NCBI GenBank assembly: GCA_037042915.1
Contig: CM073195.1
Coordinates: forward strand, 1,550,001-1,614,000
Direction: 5' to 3'
DNA from: Auricularia sp. M13
Taxonomy: Eukaryota; Basidiomycota; Agaricomycetes; Auriculariales; Auriculariaceae
Length of the DNA stretch: 64,000 bases
In this document: piece by piece, positions 45,440 to 55,949 of the stretch
Layout: each line of letters begins with the position of its first letter
Numbering within the stretch: position 1 is the stretch's first letter
Notes under the pieces: model-generated
Database searches by the model: none
Told to the model about the DNA's origin: nothing
The model's input: the letters and a program-made list of their open reading frames with translations, nothing else
Made by a program: the position numbers and the translations under genes

Positions 45440-47247
45440 ATGGTCAACTGGACAGACCCCGTCGTCATCTACCTCTGCGCTCGTGCGCCCGTTTCCCGCC
45501 TTTTTTGCTTTATATCCGCTGACCCCGGCTCTCAGGCGCGTTCACGCTCGTCGTGTGCTGCGCGTTTGGCATCTACATGTCCGTCCCGTCTATCCCCTAT
45601 CTCCGTTTTTTTATGCTGCTGACGACGACGGGCAGATGGGAGGTCCTCATCTCGCTCGACTTTGACATCGAGCACTTCACGGGCAAGCGGCCGATCCGGT
45701 GGACGTTCGTCGCCTACCTCCTCACGCGCTACCTCCTCCTCCTCGGCCTCATCGCCGGCATCCGCGTCACGAACGTCTTATCCCCGATAGACTGTGTCAT
45801 CTGGAACCGTCTCGTCTACGTGCGTCCCTCCGTCTCCCCCGGCGTTAACGGCGCTGACAATTTCTAGGCCTGCGCGCACGGCTGCTTCGCGATGGCGTCG
45901 CTGCTGCTGCTCCTGCGCGTCATCGCGATCGCGGAGAAGAACATGTACATCATCGGCTTCCTCGGCACCTTCTACCTCGTCAACCTCGGCCTGCTCATCC
46001 ACGGTCCGTCCCTCCTCAAAGTGCCCCTGACCAATCCTAACGCCACAACACCGAAGGTGTCACGGTCGTAAGTCCCCGCTACCCCCGGCTTCTCCGCTGA
46101 CACCTCGGGAATCCCCAGGCACATTCGATCTACGTGCCAGAGCTCTTCCTGTGCGGCGCGACGAACACCGTCGCGTCGCGCGTGAACGTCTGGGCGTCGT
46201 TTGGCTTCGACCTCGCGTGTCTCTTCCTCATGCTCTACCTCCTCCTGCGCCAGCCCGGCGGCGGCTTCTGGCGCTTCCTTGTTAACCAGGGATTCGTGTA
46301 TTTCTTGGTCGCCACTGGCAGCTATCTCTTGCCTTCGGTACGCCACGCCTAGTATAATCTGCTGCGCAACTCAACCGAAGTGCATTGCCAGATTTTCCTA
46401 ATCTTCAACTTGAACGGTGAGTCGAAGCGTTGATGAATCTCAGGCGTGCCCTGCTGACTTGGAGCGCCTCGTAGATGCGATGAACGAGGTTCGCATGCAT
46501 TATCCTTTGCTTTGAGCCGCGCGCTGACAGCCTCGAATCAAAGCTCCCACAAACAGTTTCCCGTGAGACCTCTCCCTCACCCCTCCTCTGTCGCGAGCGC
46601 TGACGTCTGGTTCTCAATGCGACAGTGACGACGATGGTGATCTGCGCGACGCGCATGTACCGCCAGCTCAGCGTGTTCGACGAGGACGAGGCGAACCGGT
46701 ACATCATCTCGGGGTGCGTCCGAATGTCTCATAACGAACTGTCGACTCAATTTGTCACAGCGAGGAGACGCAGATGGGCACGCGCCGCACGGCTGGCCGC
46801 AGGGGTGACCGGTTCAGTGTCGGCCGTGCGAGCATCAGGTCTGTCTTACCTCCACACCATTCTCGCCTTCCCCGTCGCTCGCTGACGCTCGCCGGCGCGC
46901 AGCATCCAATTCAAGCGCGACCAGCCCGGCGGCGGGCCGGGCCGGGCGACAGCACGGTGGGCGTGCTGGGCGGCGGCGCGCGCGGGACGATGCGCGGCGG
47001 GCTTGTGGACGAGTACGACGACGACTTTGAGGGGCGCAGTGCTGTGGGGCTTGGCGCGGATGGGATGCCCATGCGCAGGATGGGTGGTGGAGGTGGGATC
47101 GATGTTATGCATAGGTGCGTCCTTTTGTGCTGTGGTGGGTTGGAACTTGGAAGGCTGATTGTGGTTGCGATGGGGAGCCCGTCGAGCGTGAGCGATGCGA
47201 GTGCGTATGAGAAGGATGTGAAGGACCGGGATGTGTTTGTCGTTTAG
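45440..47247 (+). CDS. multi-pass (about 7 TM) membrane protein, first copy, frame broken near the 3' end
   Basis: About eight introns. Start MVNWTDPVVIYLCA; spliced segments include AFTLVVCCAFGIYIWEVLIS, LDFDIEHFTGKRPIRW, TFVAYLLTRYLLLLGLIAGI, ACAHGCFAMASLLLLLRVIA, YIIGFLGTFYLVNLGLLIHG, VPELFLCGATNTVASRVNVW, FGFDLACLFLMLYLLLRQPG, VTTMVICATRMYRQLSVFDE, and a cytosolic Gly-rich tail (MRGGLVDEYDDDFEG) ending KDRDVFVV. This layout matches a large basidiomycete-restricted class of 7-TM proteins without known function. Compared with the second copy, one C is missing in the GGGCC run near 46945, which shifts the frame just before the Gly-rich tail. Either the gene is damaged here or this is a sequence error. 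Confidence 0.75.
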
Positions 47248-48120
47248 GGCCGTCTCGGCTCGGACCTGCACTGTGCTCCCCTCGTTAGAGCACTGTGCTC
47301 CGAGGAGGACGGGCTGACATAGGCCCATTGCCGTGGGCTGCCCTGTTTGTACTCGTTTGTGTTTGTCAATGTGCCGGTTCACAACTGTTTGCGTTTCTCA
47401 ATCTGATCGGTTCAATGGGCTTGAGCCGTGAGTCTGGCGAGCGGGAAATGGTGCGAGATGGGCAGGGTGCGTTGTAGGGGTGTAAAGCGGAAACGAGCGA
47501 GCTGTCAGAGCTTCGGTGACGTTCACGCGCCGGTGAGTGAGTCATCGGAGCGAACCCAGAGCAGTGAGCTCGCTGAATCCGCGGAACATTCATAACGTTC
47601 CAAGCAGGTGACTAAGCTTGTGCTTAGGAGGCACTCGCAAGTTTCAGTCGTGGGCGGCTCAGAGACTATTTGCATTCGTTTATATTTGCATCTGTCACGG
47701 TACGCGTCCGCTGTACGTAATGGTTTATCTGTCATGGAATGCGTCGGGCAGCTTATCTCTAACAGTCGGTCGTAGGTACATCCAGTGCGAACACGGTGTT
47801 TCGGCCGGTGCGCCGTGATCGTCGGTCCCCATCGGTGCTGTGCGTGTGAATCGGAGGCTCGGAGTGTTTGAGCTTGAGAATGCGAACGATCGACACGGAG
47901 TAAGTGGGAGAAGAGTATGTGGATTATATATGGGAACTACGGGGATCGGGAACGCGGCGACTACAGGGATGCTAAGCGGCTACTACAGGGATCGGCTAAG
48001 CGGGAACTACAGGGATTGGGCGCAATGCATAGCATAAGAATATCGCTAGGGCTACAAGTTGGGATCATAATGATATCCGAGTCCGACTCGTCAGTGGTGC
48101 AGAGTTAAATATTCATCTAG
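47248..48120. other. intergenic with a short minisatellite
   Basis: No gene seen apart from the repeat at 47934-48020. Confidence 0.5.
47934..48020. repeat. minisatellite-like array
   Basis: Four imperfect units built on ACTACAGGGATYGG with GCTAAGCGG spacers (about 22-27 bp each). Also present in the second unit at 58442-58528. Confidence 0.75.
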
Positions 48121-48387
48121 TTAAGGGTCACAGCTGCGGGGCGGGGGTCCTGGGATATGAGGTGCCGCGTCAGGGAATTTATGGGAAATTAGGGTAGGAG
48201 CTGGGCGCACGCACCCTGAAGGAACAACATCGCCGCAGTTCTTGCAGCATAGAGTGCCAAATTGGTCGCGCGCGCAGGCTTGCCTGCCGACGAGCGGCGA
48301 GTCGGAGGCAGTAGCACCGAGCGGCGAGGCCGCCGTGAGAGTGAGGGCGCTGAGGAGGGCGGCGGAGATGGCGAGGATGAAGCGCAT
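48121..48387 (-). CDS. tiny secreted cysteine peptide P12 (GRQAC type)
   Basis: Signal peptide MRFILAISAALLSALTLTAA, then SPLGATASDSPLVGRQACAR, DQFGTLCCKNCGDVVPSG. Pattern C-x8-CC-x2-C. Unspliced, 88 residues with a Pro-rich tail. An intron from GTGCGTGCGCC to the AG before GACCCCCGCC would give the shorter tail GTPAPQL, closer to family size. I cannot decide between them. TATAAAGG sits about 105 bp upstream. Confidence 0.8.
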   Translation of the reverse strand: MRFILAISAALLSALTLTAASPLGATASDSPLVGRQACARDQFGTLCCKNCGDVVPSGCVRPAPTLISHKFPDAAPHIPGPPPRSCDP

Positions 48388-50638
48388 TATTGGTGTGTGT
48401 TAGATAGGTAGGAGAGAGAGTTGAGTAGTGGAGAAGAGAAGAGAAAAGTAGTGTAAAACTGATGATGAGCCCTCCCCAGCGCACATGCGTTCTCCTTTAT
48501 ACTCTTACTCCTGCTACTCATCCCACAGCTCCGGCACAGATCCTGGCAATGTTCACCATGGGTTTCATCAGCACATCGCTGGAACACACCGTGCTGAGAC
48601 AGTAGCGTATAGCCGGCGAGGGCGGTGTTTGCGAACACAATCGCCGATACACTGTGCCCAGGCTGTTTTCTTCCATCCGAGTCACGCTTAAGGTCCGCTA
48701 TGGCTGCGCTCATCTGTCGTAAGCCCCCCTGAGCGGCCGATCGTGAACGCGTATCACGTGGAGTGCGGTTTGGGCGCGTGTTTTGTGAATGGGCGTTTTT
48801 TTAACCTTTATGGTGACTCTGACTCCGTGAGAGGCGGATTGTTGACGCGTTGACGCCTGACCTTTTTTCGGTTCACTGGCAATGAACCCGAGATTAGTCA
48901 TTCGCCACCAATGAGAACTTTTCCAATGAGATCCGTCGAGCGCAACCACCGGCGCATCGGTATTACTAGCTGCTGCCGACAACAACTGCTCTTGCTTGGA
49001 TCCGTGCAGAAAGTATCGCATATACATGCATGCGCGGGTCTCCCCCGCAAATGAGATTTCACCTCTGCGTCTCCTTCGTTACAAGGTCCGATCCTGAAAT
49101 TCAGGGTATCACGTGATGAGCCGGTCCGGCAGGCGATCTAAACAAGGCCAAATCTCGTGCTCCTCCGAGTCGACTCGCTCAACCACTGCCATCGTCCGCA
49201 TAGCAGCGTTGTCCACATCTGCGCGCCGACATCAGTTACTTGTGCTTTCCTTCAGTATCACGCAACAGCATCCCTGGTCTGCGCTCGCTGTCTACGGCAG
49301 CGCCATGAGTGGAGCATCTGGCCAGACCGTGTTCCGCACTACCGTTCCCCGCTTTCAGTGCCCAACGTCAGGGCAGGCAGTCACACACATCGCTTGTGGT
49401 GACGGTATAGATATCTGGCGCTAGCGTGCTTCTTGGGATTGTGGCAGTCGTCTTTTTCTCCCGGCAAACCCTTGCCGTGCTGACCCAATGGCCAACGCAG
49501 CCTCGTTATCTTCCATTCATCTGGTGACTAGGGCATGGATCATTTCAGCGCCCCTTGTCTCCCTTGGATTCCGAACCGCCGTTCATCACAGACGACCTGC
49601 CATGCTTCGCTCCGCTCGCTGAAATCCCGATGTGTCTGCTTGCGAGTCTAATCTCATGACTGGAAGCTTGGCTATGCCTTTTACTCGCACTCCGGTCCTC
49701 GCTGGTTCTTGGGCGCTGATGCCGATTCAGTGCGTTGACGGCTGAACGGACCGCGACGCTGTTTTGCCGCTCAGTTAGGGAGGCCCAGCCGGGCGACAAC
49801 GAAGCTCCATGCCTACGTGCTCTCGCTTTGACAGTGGTTTTGTTCGGCCATAGATCTCTCCGGTTGTTCATGTGCACAGAACTCGCATTAGCCCCTCGAA
49901 CTGCGTTGCGGCAAGGACGGCAAGGCGCGTGACTTCTGAACACGGCGTGCTAGTAGGGATTAGAGGGGAACTTATTGAACTGCAGCACGACGGTTGAATC
50001 GTGCTCAATTATCCTCGCAGGCCCTCCATGACCGGTGTCATCCGTGCCAGAGTGCAGAAGCACGATACGGACGCGGATCCTTTGCCATGACAAGGCCCGT
50101 TTCAGGACGATATGGTTCGTACAGCCTTGGAGACAACGGACCGACGCATTATCGATGGCGGTCCTCTTTCCCGCCTCCATACCTCGACGGCTCCGCCTTG
50201 TTTGAGCTCCGAGCGCGCGCTTCACGAGTCCGCATGGGCTTATGGCGCAGACACAGGCGGCGAACATTGTGCCCACAGTACGAAGAGGTTGGCGTTTGGC
50301 GTCGCCCAATCACTCGATACGAAAGTCGTTGTCTCTTGCCCTCAGCGGAATACAATCGCGGCTGTACGGATATGGCACCGTACTCACGATGGATCGTTTC
50401 TTAGGCTCGTGGAACTCTGTTAAACGTTTAAAAGAGGCACAATGGAGATTACAGAAATATCAGGTACAGCTGTGGACGTGCAAAGGAAGCTATATTTACT
50501 TGAGGCGAGATGGAGATAGTCTGAGGGATTGTGAGGTTTCTCCGAGTTTGGTGGACGTCGGGCGTGGAGGTTATAGGGCCGGGTTTAATCTGTTGACTGT
50601 GTGGTTGGAGTTAGCAGTGGTCATTCAGGTGAAACAGA
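48388..50638. other. 2.2-kb intergenic region, the most diverged part of the duplication
   Basis: Short frames only. Between 48.5 and 50.6 kb it differs from the second unit by many substitutions and small indels, unlike the 6 kb to its left. Confidence 0.5.
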
Positions 50639-50785
50639 TCATACCCGGGCTACCATAGAATCACATCCCTTGCAGCACAAAGTGCCGTCACTGAGTATCA
50701 CGCCGCATGTCTGCGGCAGAGGTGTGGCAACTCCAATGGCAAATATGGTGCAGAGCACGCCTATGAATGGGCGGACGATGCGCAT
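50639..50785 (-). CDS. tiny secreted cysteine peptide P13
   Basis: 48 residues: MRIVRPFIGVLCTIFAIGVA, then TPLPQTCGV (TP and LP pairs before Gln), ILSDGTLCCKGC and the tail DSMVARV. Pattern C-x9-CC-x2-C. The Arg at position 5 shortens the hydrophobic start; the second copy has Leu there. No basic pair follows the first Cys. Confidence 0.82.
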   Translation of the reverse strand: MRIVRPFIGVLCTIFAIGVATPLPQTCGVILSDGTLCCKGCDSMVARV

Positions 50786-51457
50786 TGTCAATCAAAGCGA
50801 CGAGAGATGAGAGACAGAGTGTTTCTTTGAAGAGCGTGCACACATACCCAGCTCCTTTATATTGGCCATAGGCACCGCTAGTCTCGTGGGCACAGTAAAG
50901 CTTGGGGTGTATGACATCCTAGCGGTGCATTAGATTAATTCTTGCGCGGAGATGCTGTGTTCATTCCGCCCAGTCCGATGTACACTTGCTTGTCCTGACT
51001 CGCCTGCTTTCACGTTCGGCAGCTTGCGCGCCTCCACGCGACGGTTCGGCGAGGTCCTACAGATGCGTCGAAATCTAATGCAAGTGCTTCGGTATCAGCT
51101 GGGAAAACTGGGGAACGGCAGCTTTGCCGTTGAGGGCGCTTTGAGTCGGATTAGGAAAAGAACTTCAGTTCCCATCGCGCGCCTGCCGGTGTGTGATAGC
51201 AACGACGTCGGCGCCGCCTGATGCCACATTCTCGTGCATAGACAAGCTGCGGAATTAGCAGCCTCTGCCTGTGTAGTTTGAGGGAGGAGGGTATGTTTGC
51301 GCGAAAAGATTGTAGACGAGCCGATCATAGCGCGCATGGACTCCAATAATGAGTCCTATTGACAGGTGATGCAGCTGGCAAGTCATATTCTGTTCAAGCA
51401 TCACGGGAATACAAAGGCACAGTTACACAGGCGAGCTCGCGACTGCTCTCGTCAGTT
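50786..51457. other. intergenic, no gene seen
   Basis: Contains the P13 promoter and the 3' flank of P14. Confidence 0.5.
50854..50861 (-). promoter_or_regulatory. TATA box of P13, first copy
   Basis: TATAAAGG on the minus strand, about 70 bp upstream of the P13 start codon. The second copy has a substitution inside this box. Confidence 0.65.
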
Positions 51458-51663
51458 CTACGCGGCGGAATCGGCTGGACAACATCCTGAATGAGCTATT
51501 CGACTGCCAAAGGAAGACAGGAGCAACGTACCGACCACGCCGTCAGGGAGGTCACGGCGACAGGCAGGGAGGGGTTGCACGTTCCACCTCCCTGGGGGAC
51601 AGGAGACGCCATAGTAGCCAGCAGAGTTGCCAGGACGGTGACGGACGCGAGGGCGAAGCGCAT
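51458..51663 (-). pseudogene. peptide P14, first copy, frameshifted
   Basis: Starts like the intact second copy (MRFALASVTVLATLLATMAS, PVPQGGGTCN), but a run of four instead of five G (plus strand, near 51570) shifts the frame before the cysteine core, giving PSLPVAVTSLTAWSV instead. The downstream intron and second exon are still present in the other frame. Single-base homopolymer length is also a common sequencing error, so it may be intact in reality. Confidence 0.7.
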
Positions 51664-51725
51664 GTTGGTGGTGCCTTACTGTAGTAACGAGCCATATGCG
51701 CGGCACGTGTGCGGATCGGAAGCTT

Positions 51726-51827
51726 TACTCCTTTGCTTTCATCCCACTCGTGCCAGGTACGCGTCGTAGTATTACTATTCCATACTTATATTAATCTACT
51801 CCTTTGCTTTCATCCCACTCGTGCCAG
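51726..51827. repeat. pair of 31-bp direct repeats, 71 bp apart
   Basis: The 31-nt sequence TACTCCTTTGC...CGTGCCAG occurs at 51726-51756 and 51797-51827, between the P14 promoter and the copia gag. It may belong to the LTR/leader of the copia element or be a promoter duplication. Confidence 0.85.
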
Positions 51828-52091
51828 TTCCCTGAACCGTGCCTCAGTGCATAGGTTATGAGCCCCGTCGTGTAACGACAGGGAACTGAATAGAGTCAAA
51901 CGGCACCTCTTGATACGCCAAGCAGCGCCCGCCCAGCTCAAAGAAGCGAAGCCCGACGCGTGCAAAGGCCATCAAGCGCGCCAAGTCACCGGACACGCGC
52001 AGATCCATCGCAGATCTGTTGACGCGACCGGCCATCAACGCGGGACGTCGCCGGCCCTGAGCGCGTCACCCTCTCTCTTCCTCGTACCGCC

Positions 52092-52854
52092 ATGGACGTT
52101 AACTACGACAACGCCACGCGCACGAACGTGTGCCTGCTCACCGAGGCGAACTTCGCCCACCCGAGAACGAGATGACGGCCTACCTCGATACCCGCATGCT
52201 GAGCCGATACATCGAGGCCTCGCACGGCGTTGCGCCCGCGGTCGACCCTACCAAGCCCGACACGTTCGACAAGCTGACGGCGTGGGAGGACAAGCATCGC
52301 GCCGTCTGTGGGCACATCTACCGCCACCTCGACGCGTCGATTCAAGGCGAATTCCTCGAGCACTACCAGAAGAAGAATGCGTACGAGTTCTGGTCCGCCC
52401 TCGAGAAACGTTTCCGCACCAAGCGCCCCGGGCAGCGATTCCAGGCGATGGGGGACGAACTCAACATCAAGATGTCCCCGCGGACGCCGCTCACCGACCT
52501 GTACTCGCGCGTCATTGAGCGCAAGAGGGGCCCGAGCAACTACACGCTCAAGAACTTCGACGACGAGTTTGACGCCTGCGTCTGGATGCGTGCGCTGCCC
52601 GAGGAGTATGGTACGCTTGCCACCGCCATTCACGTCTCGAACGGAGAGAAACCGCTCGAGATGTCCGTCATCCACGCGGCGCGCGCGTCGAGGACGACCA
52701 GCAGCTCACTCGCGGAAAGCCTGCCGCTGCCGCCATGCGCGCCCGTGCCGCCGCTGCTGACGCCACCGGGGCACCGGCGCCATTCGCGCAGCCCAGTCTC
52801 TATTGTCGAAGCTCTGAAGCGCCTGCACAAAGACGCTGCGCTCACCCGATGCCT
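52092..52854 (+). pseudogene. truncated, frame-broken Ty1/copia gag
   Basis: Same sequence as the gag at 62604, but with a frameshift after ANFA (near 52155), several more indels near 52480-52550 and 52670-52800, and an abrupt end at the duplication junction after KRLHKDAALTRC. The zinc knuckle, protease and all pol domains are missing. Confidence 0.9.
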
Positions 52855-54118
52855 GACTACTTACATGTCGAAGTTGCGCACAATGGGCGCGGACGCAGCG
52901 GCGTCTGGGCGCTTGTGTTCTGCTTGTGCTGAGGAGGACAGAAAAGGCGTTCGGCATTCGGCCCCGATGCAAGAAGACACGGTCACGTGACTAACTTCAT
53001 GCTGACATCGGAGTTGACAAGTGGTAACATCTGCATCCTGAGGTAAGTAACTTATGTCACACACTCGCGAAGTGTCACGCAGATAGCTCCTATCTTCGCG
53101 CAGACATACGGCCTTGTGCAGGTACACGCGGGCATAAGATCGACGAAGACTGCGCAGTTTGATAGGTTAGTAACGACCGCGGATTCAGCGCGTTCGTAAG
53201 CATGGCGGGTATTGCGCGACGCTCGTGCTCGAGTACAGCCATTACTCTGCTTGTTTTGGGAGTCACAATGCTGCTAGCCGTGGCGAAGATTATAGATCGA
53301 ATCCGGCGCTTGCATGAGCGTTGAGCACAGAAAGGACGGCATTTAGTCTTCCAGAAAGAAATGCCCTGCGCTTCGGGGGATATGTAGCCAGCAATAAGCT
53401 GCGGAAGATATGTGCATGCGGGTTCGCCAATGACATCGCAGATGAGGACAGCGAAACGGATGGCTCAATCACGTGACGATGGATTTCTTTCCGGATAGTA
53501 TCCCAAGCGTGCATGATATCGGTGTGTAAGATTATTATCGTGCAGTATCTCAACGGCCTCTGGTTGGAACGATAATTGACTCGTTGCTTCGTGCTCCAGG
53601 TTCTAGCGTTAGCAACCATATCCATCACTCCGAGGCCTCCAACGTGCATCGTCCTATGGCGCAACCCGGCATTCCGTAAATCCACAATAGTCAGACTTGA
53701 CAAGAATGCCACAGCCGTTACTTTGACGTGACTGCTCCCTAACCAGCTCTGGATTGACGCCCAAACTCCAAACTCCAAGTTTGGACGTCGACGCGAGTCC
53801 CGCAGCGGCCTAAACACGACAACGTCACGGACTTTCGCTGATGGCTGCGCATACGTCGGCGATCGCCACCGAGCTTTGCGCGTTCCATACACTCGCAGCT
53901 TTCCCGCGGACTGCAACCTGGACGATCAGGCGCACACGTCGGAGCCGTTCGACTGCGCCGGGCTGTTTCGGCGTACATACTCAACTGGCAATGTAGTTCA
54001 CACGCGCTGCCAGTGGTCGTCTGGGTATATAAACGCGCCTGAATTATTGCAGCGTGGCTTCAATCTCATTCTTTCTCACGCAGTCGCTCTCATATCCTCA
54101 CCCGTACTAGTACTCATA
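52855..54118. other. intergenic/promoter region of P10 second copy
   Basis: Same content as 42345-43608; no gene called. Confidence 0.45.
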
Positions 54119-54427
54119 ATGCGTTTCTTCTTCGCCTTCGCGCTTAACCTCGTCACGGTCCTTCTCGCTCTCTACACCGTGACTGTCTCAGCGAGCCCCA
54201 TCTCGGCAGACAAGCGTCAGACCTGCCGCAGAGGCCAGACGGGCGTCGACGGCGCCGCCATACCGCCCTGCTGCAATTGCGGACCTAGCTCACAGCCTGG
54301 AGCTCCTGCCACAGTATCGGGTAAGCTGTTCCCGACTTTCTCACGATGAGCTTTGGCTCACATCGCAATCCTTACAGCGTCAGCTACCGTATCCGCCATT
54401 GTAGATGCGACCGTGGCTCCGAACTGA
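54119..54427 (+). CDS. peptide P10, second copy
   Basis: Identical in coding sequence, intron and TATA box (54026-54033) to the first copy at 43609-43917. Confidence 0.8.
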
Positions 54428-54952
54428 GAGTAATCGCCAGGAGGAGATACCGTATAGACTGTCCCGGCCGTCTTCCGAGTTCATTCATTTGACTCGGATT
54501 CTAGATTTCTCGAAGCAGAGAGGATTGATAGAGTAGATCATACATAGAGCTCCGGTGTATCCGTTATTCATATTTAATTTAGACGCGTGATATCTATGAC
54601 TTATACTTATCAGTCCCAGGTCAAGCCCAGCTGTACCCAAGCGCCGCAGTGGTTTGTCTCCTGACTCTCGGGGCGAGGCGCGCGGGAAAGTGATAAGTAA
54701 GATCATGTCTTTTACAGAAATTATGAGATTAAGCGGGAATTCTATAATACTGAAACTAATTGCTACACGCATATGAGTGGGAAATACAGTCCAAGGGGAT
54801 GTCCGTGGATCCGAGGCGCAACAGCAGGCCGGATGCGAAATACTGCATTCTGACTCGGTGCCTATTTCTCGCCTAGGGCTTGTGCGACTGTCAGCGTCTT
54901 CAGGCCTAGAAACGTACAGTATATAGAACGCACTTTATAGTATCGCATATGA
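54428..54952. other. 3' flanks of P10 and P11 second copies
   Basis: As in the first unit, no gene seen. Confidence 0.5.
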
Positions 54953-55093
54953 TTAACATTTGCAGCATAATGGCTGGGTCGTGGAGTTGCCGCAGGCCTG
55001 CCGCTCCGCGAGGGATGGCGCCGCGGTGGGGAAGGACGCCACGGTGGCCGCCGTACAGAGAAGTGCGAGCGCAATGGTGAAGGTGAAGTGCAT
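54953..55093 (-). CDS. peptide P11, second copy
   Basis: Identical to the first copy at 44443-44583. Confidence 0.82.
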   Translation of the reverse strand: MHFTFTIALALLCTAATVASFPTAAPSLAERQACGNSTTQPLCCKC

Positions 55094-55949
55094 TATTGGT
55101 GAATGGAAAAGTGGGTAAAGTAGAGGGTGATGAGGACTGAAGTTTAGGATGCCGCTGGTAGTGAGTTTCTAAGAACTTGGACGACGCTGGTTAAATACTC
55201 TGAACCACGAGACGAGCGCTCTCCCCGCAGTACTGCAAGGTGTGAGCCTGTGGGCCGGGACTGGTCCAAAGCTGTTCCTCGCTGTTCGCGGCGCAAGACG
55301 GCATCCCGGGCCTGCGTATCCTGGCGCTGAGATTCAGCTCAACAGATCGACGCAGAGTTGGTGTTTACGAAAAGCCTAACGGAGCGCGTGCACGCAAAAC
55401 AGCGCGGATCGTCGAGCGGTGCTGGCAGGTGGACGGCGTGCCGGGCCGGCGGCGCCGCGCTTGTACTCGCGCAGCGGCGAGCGCAGACCTTTCGCGCGTA
55501 GACGCAGAGTGAGACAGCTGCAGAGCCATGTACGTTTCGCCGGTACGGCTGCGCAGACGGTGAGCCCTGGCCTGGACCTCAGAAACCGCCAGCCAGGCTC
55601 GAACACAGGCGGACCACGCGCAGTCTGCGATGGTTCATACGGAGTGTCGAGCGGCTGGGTTCACGGTCATGGGGAAAAAAAAGAAGACGATCATCGCGGG
55701 CGGAGGAGAAGAGATCGTCGGGGTTGAGCGGAAGCAAACGCGTCTTGCACCCCGACAACGACGACGACCGGCGCAGCACAGAACCAGACGAAGAAGCACG
55801 TTACCCCAGTCGCGATTTAGAACTCAGACAGGGGCGCGGATGAGCGCGAAGTGGGGGATTTAGCCCCCCCAATTACGGGCTGCGGGAGTAATCCGGGAGG
55901 GGGCGAATGACAGCCTCCTGTCCCGCACGCCTCTTGCTCCCCGCCCACG
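55094..55949. other. intergenic, as 44584-45439
   Basis: No gene seen. Confidence 0.5.

Larger units (their letters stand above)
42345..52854. repeat. 10.5-kb tandem duplication, first unit
   Basis: Starts at GACTACTTACATGTCG (42345) and ends inside copia gag at 52854, where it joins directly to the same start sequence. Contains P10-P14, the 7-TM-like gene and the 5' part of a copia element. Offset to the second unit is 10,507-10,510 over most of the length, rising in the gag region because of deletions here. Confidence 0.97.
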
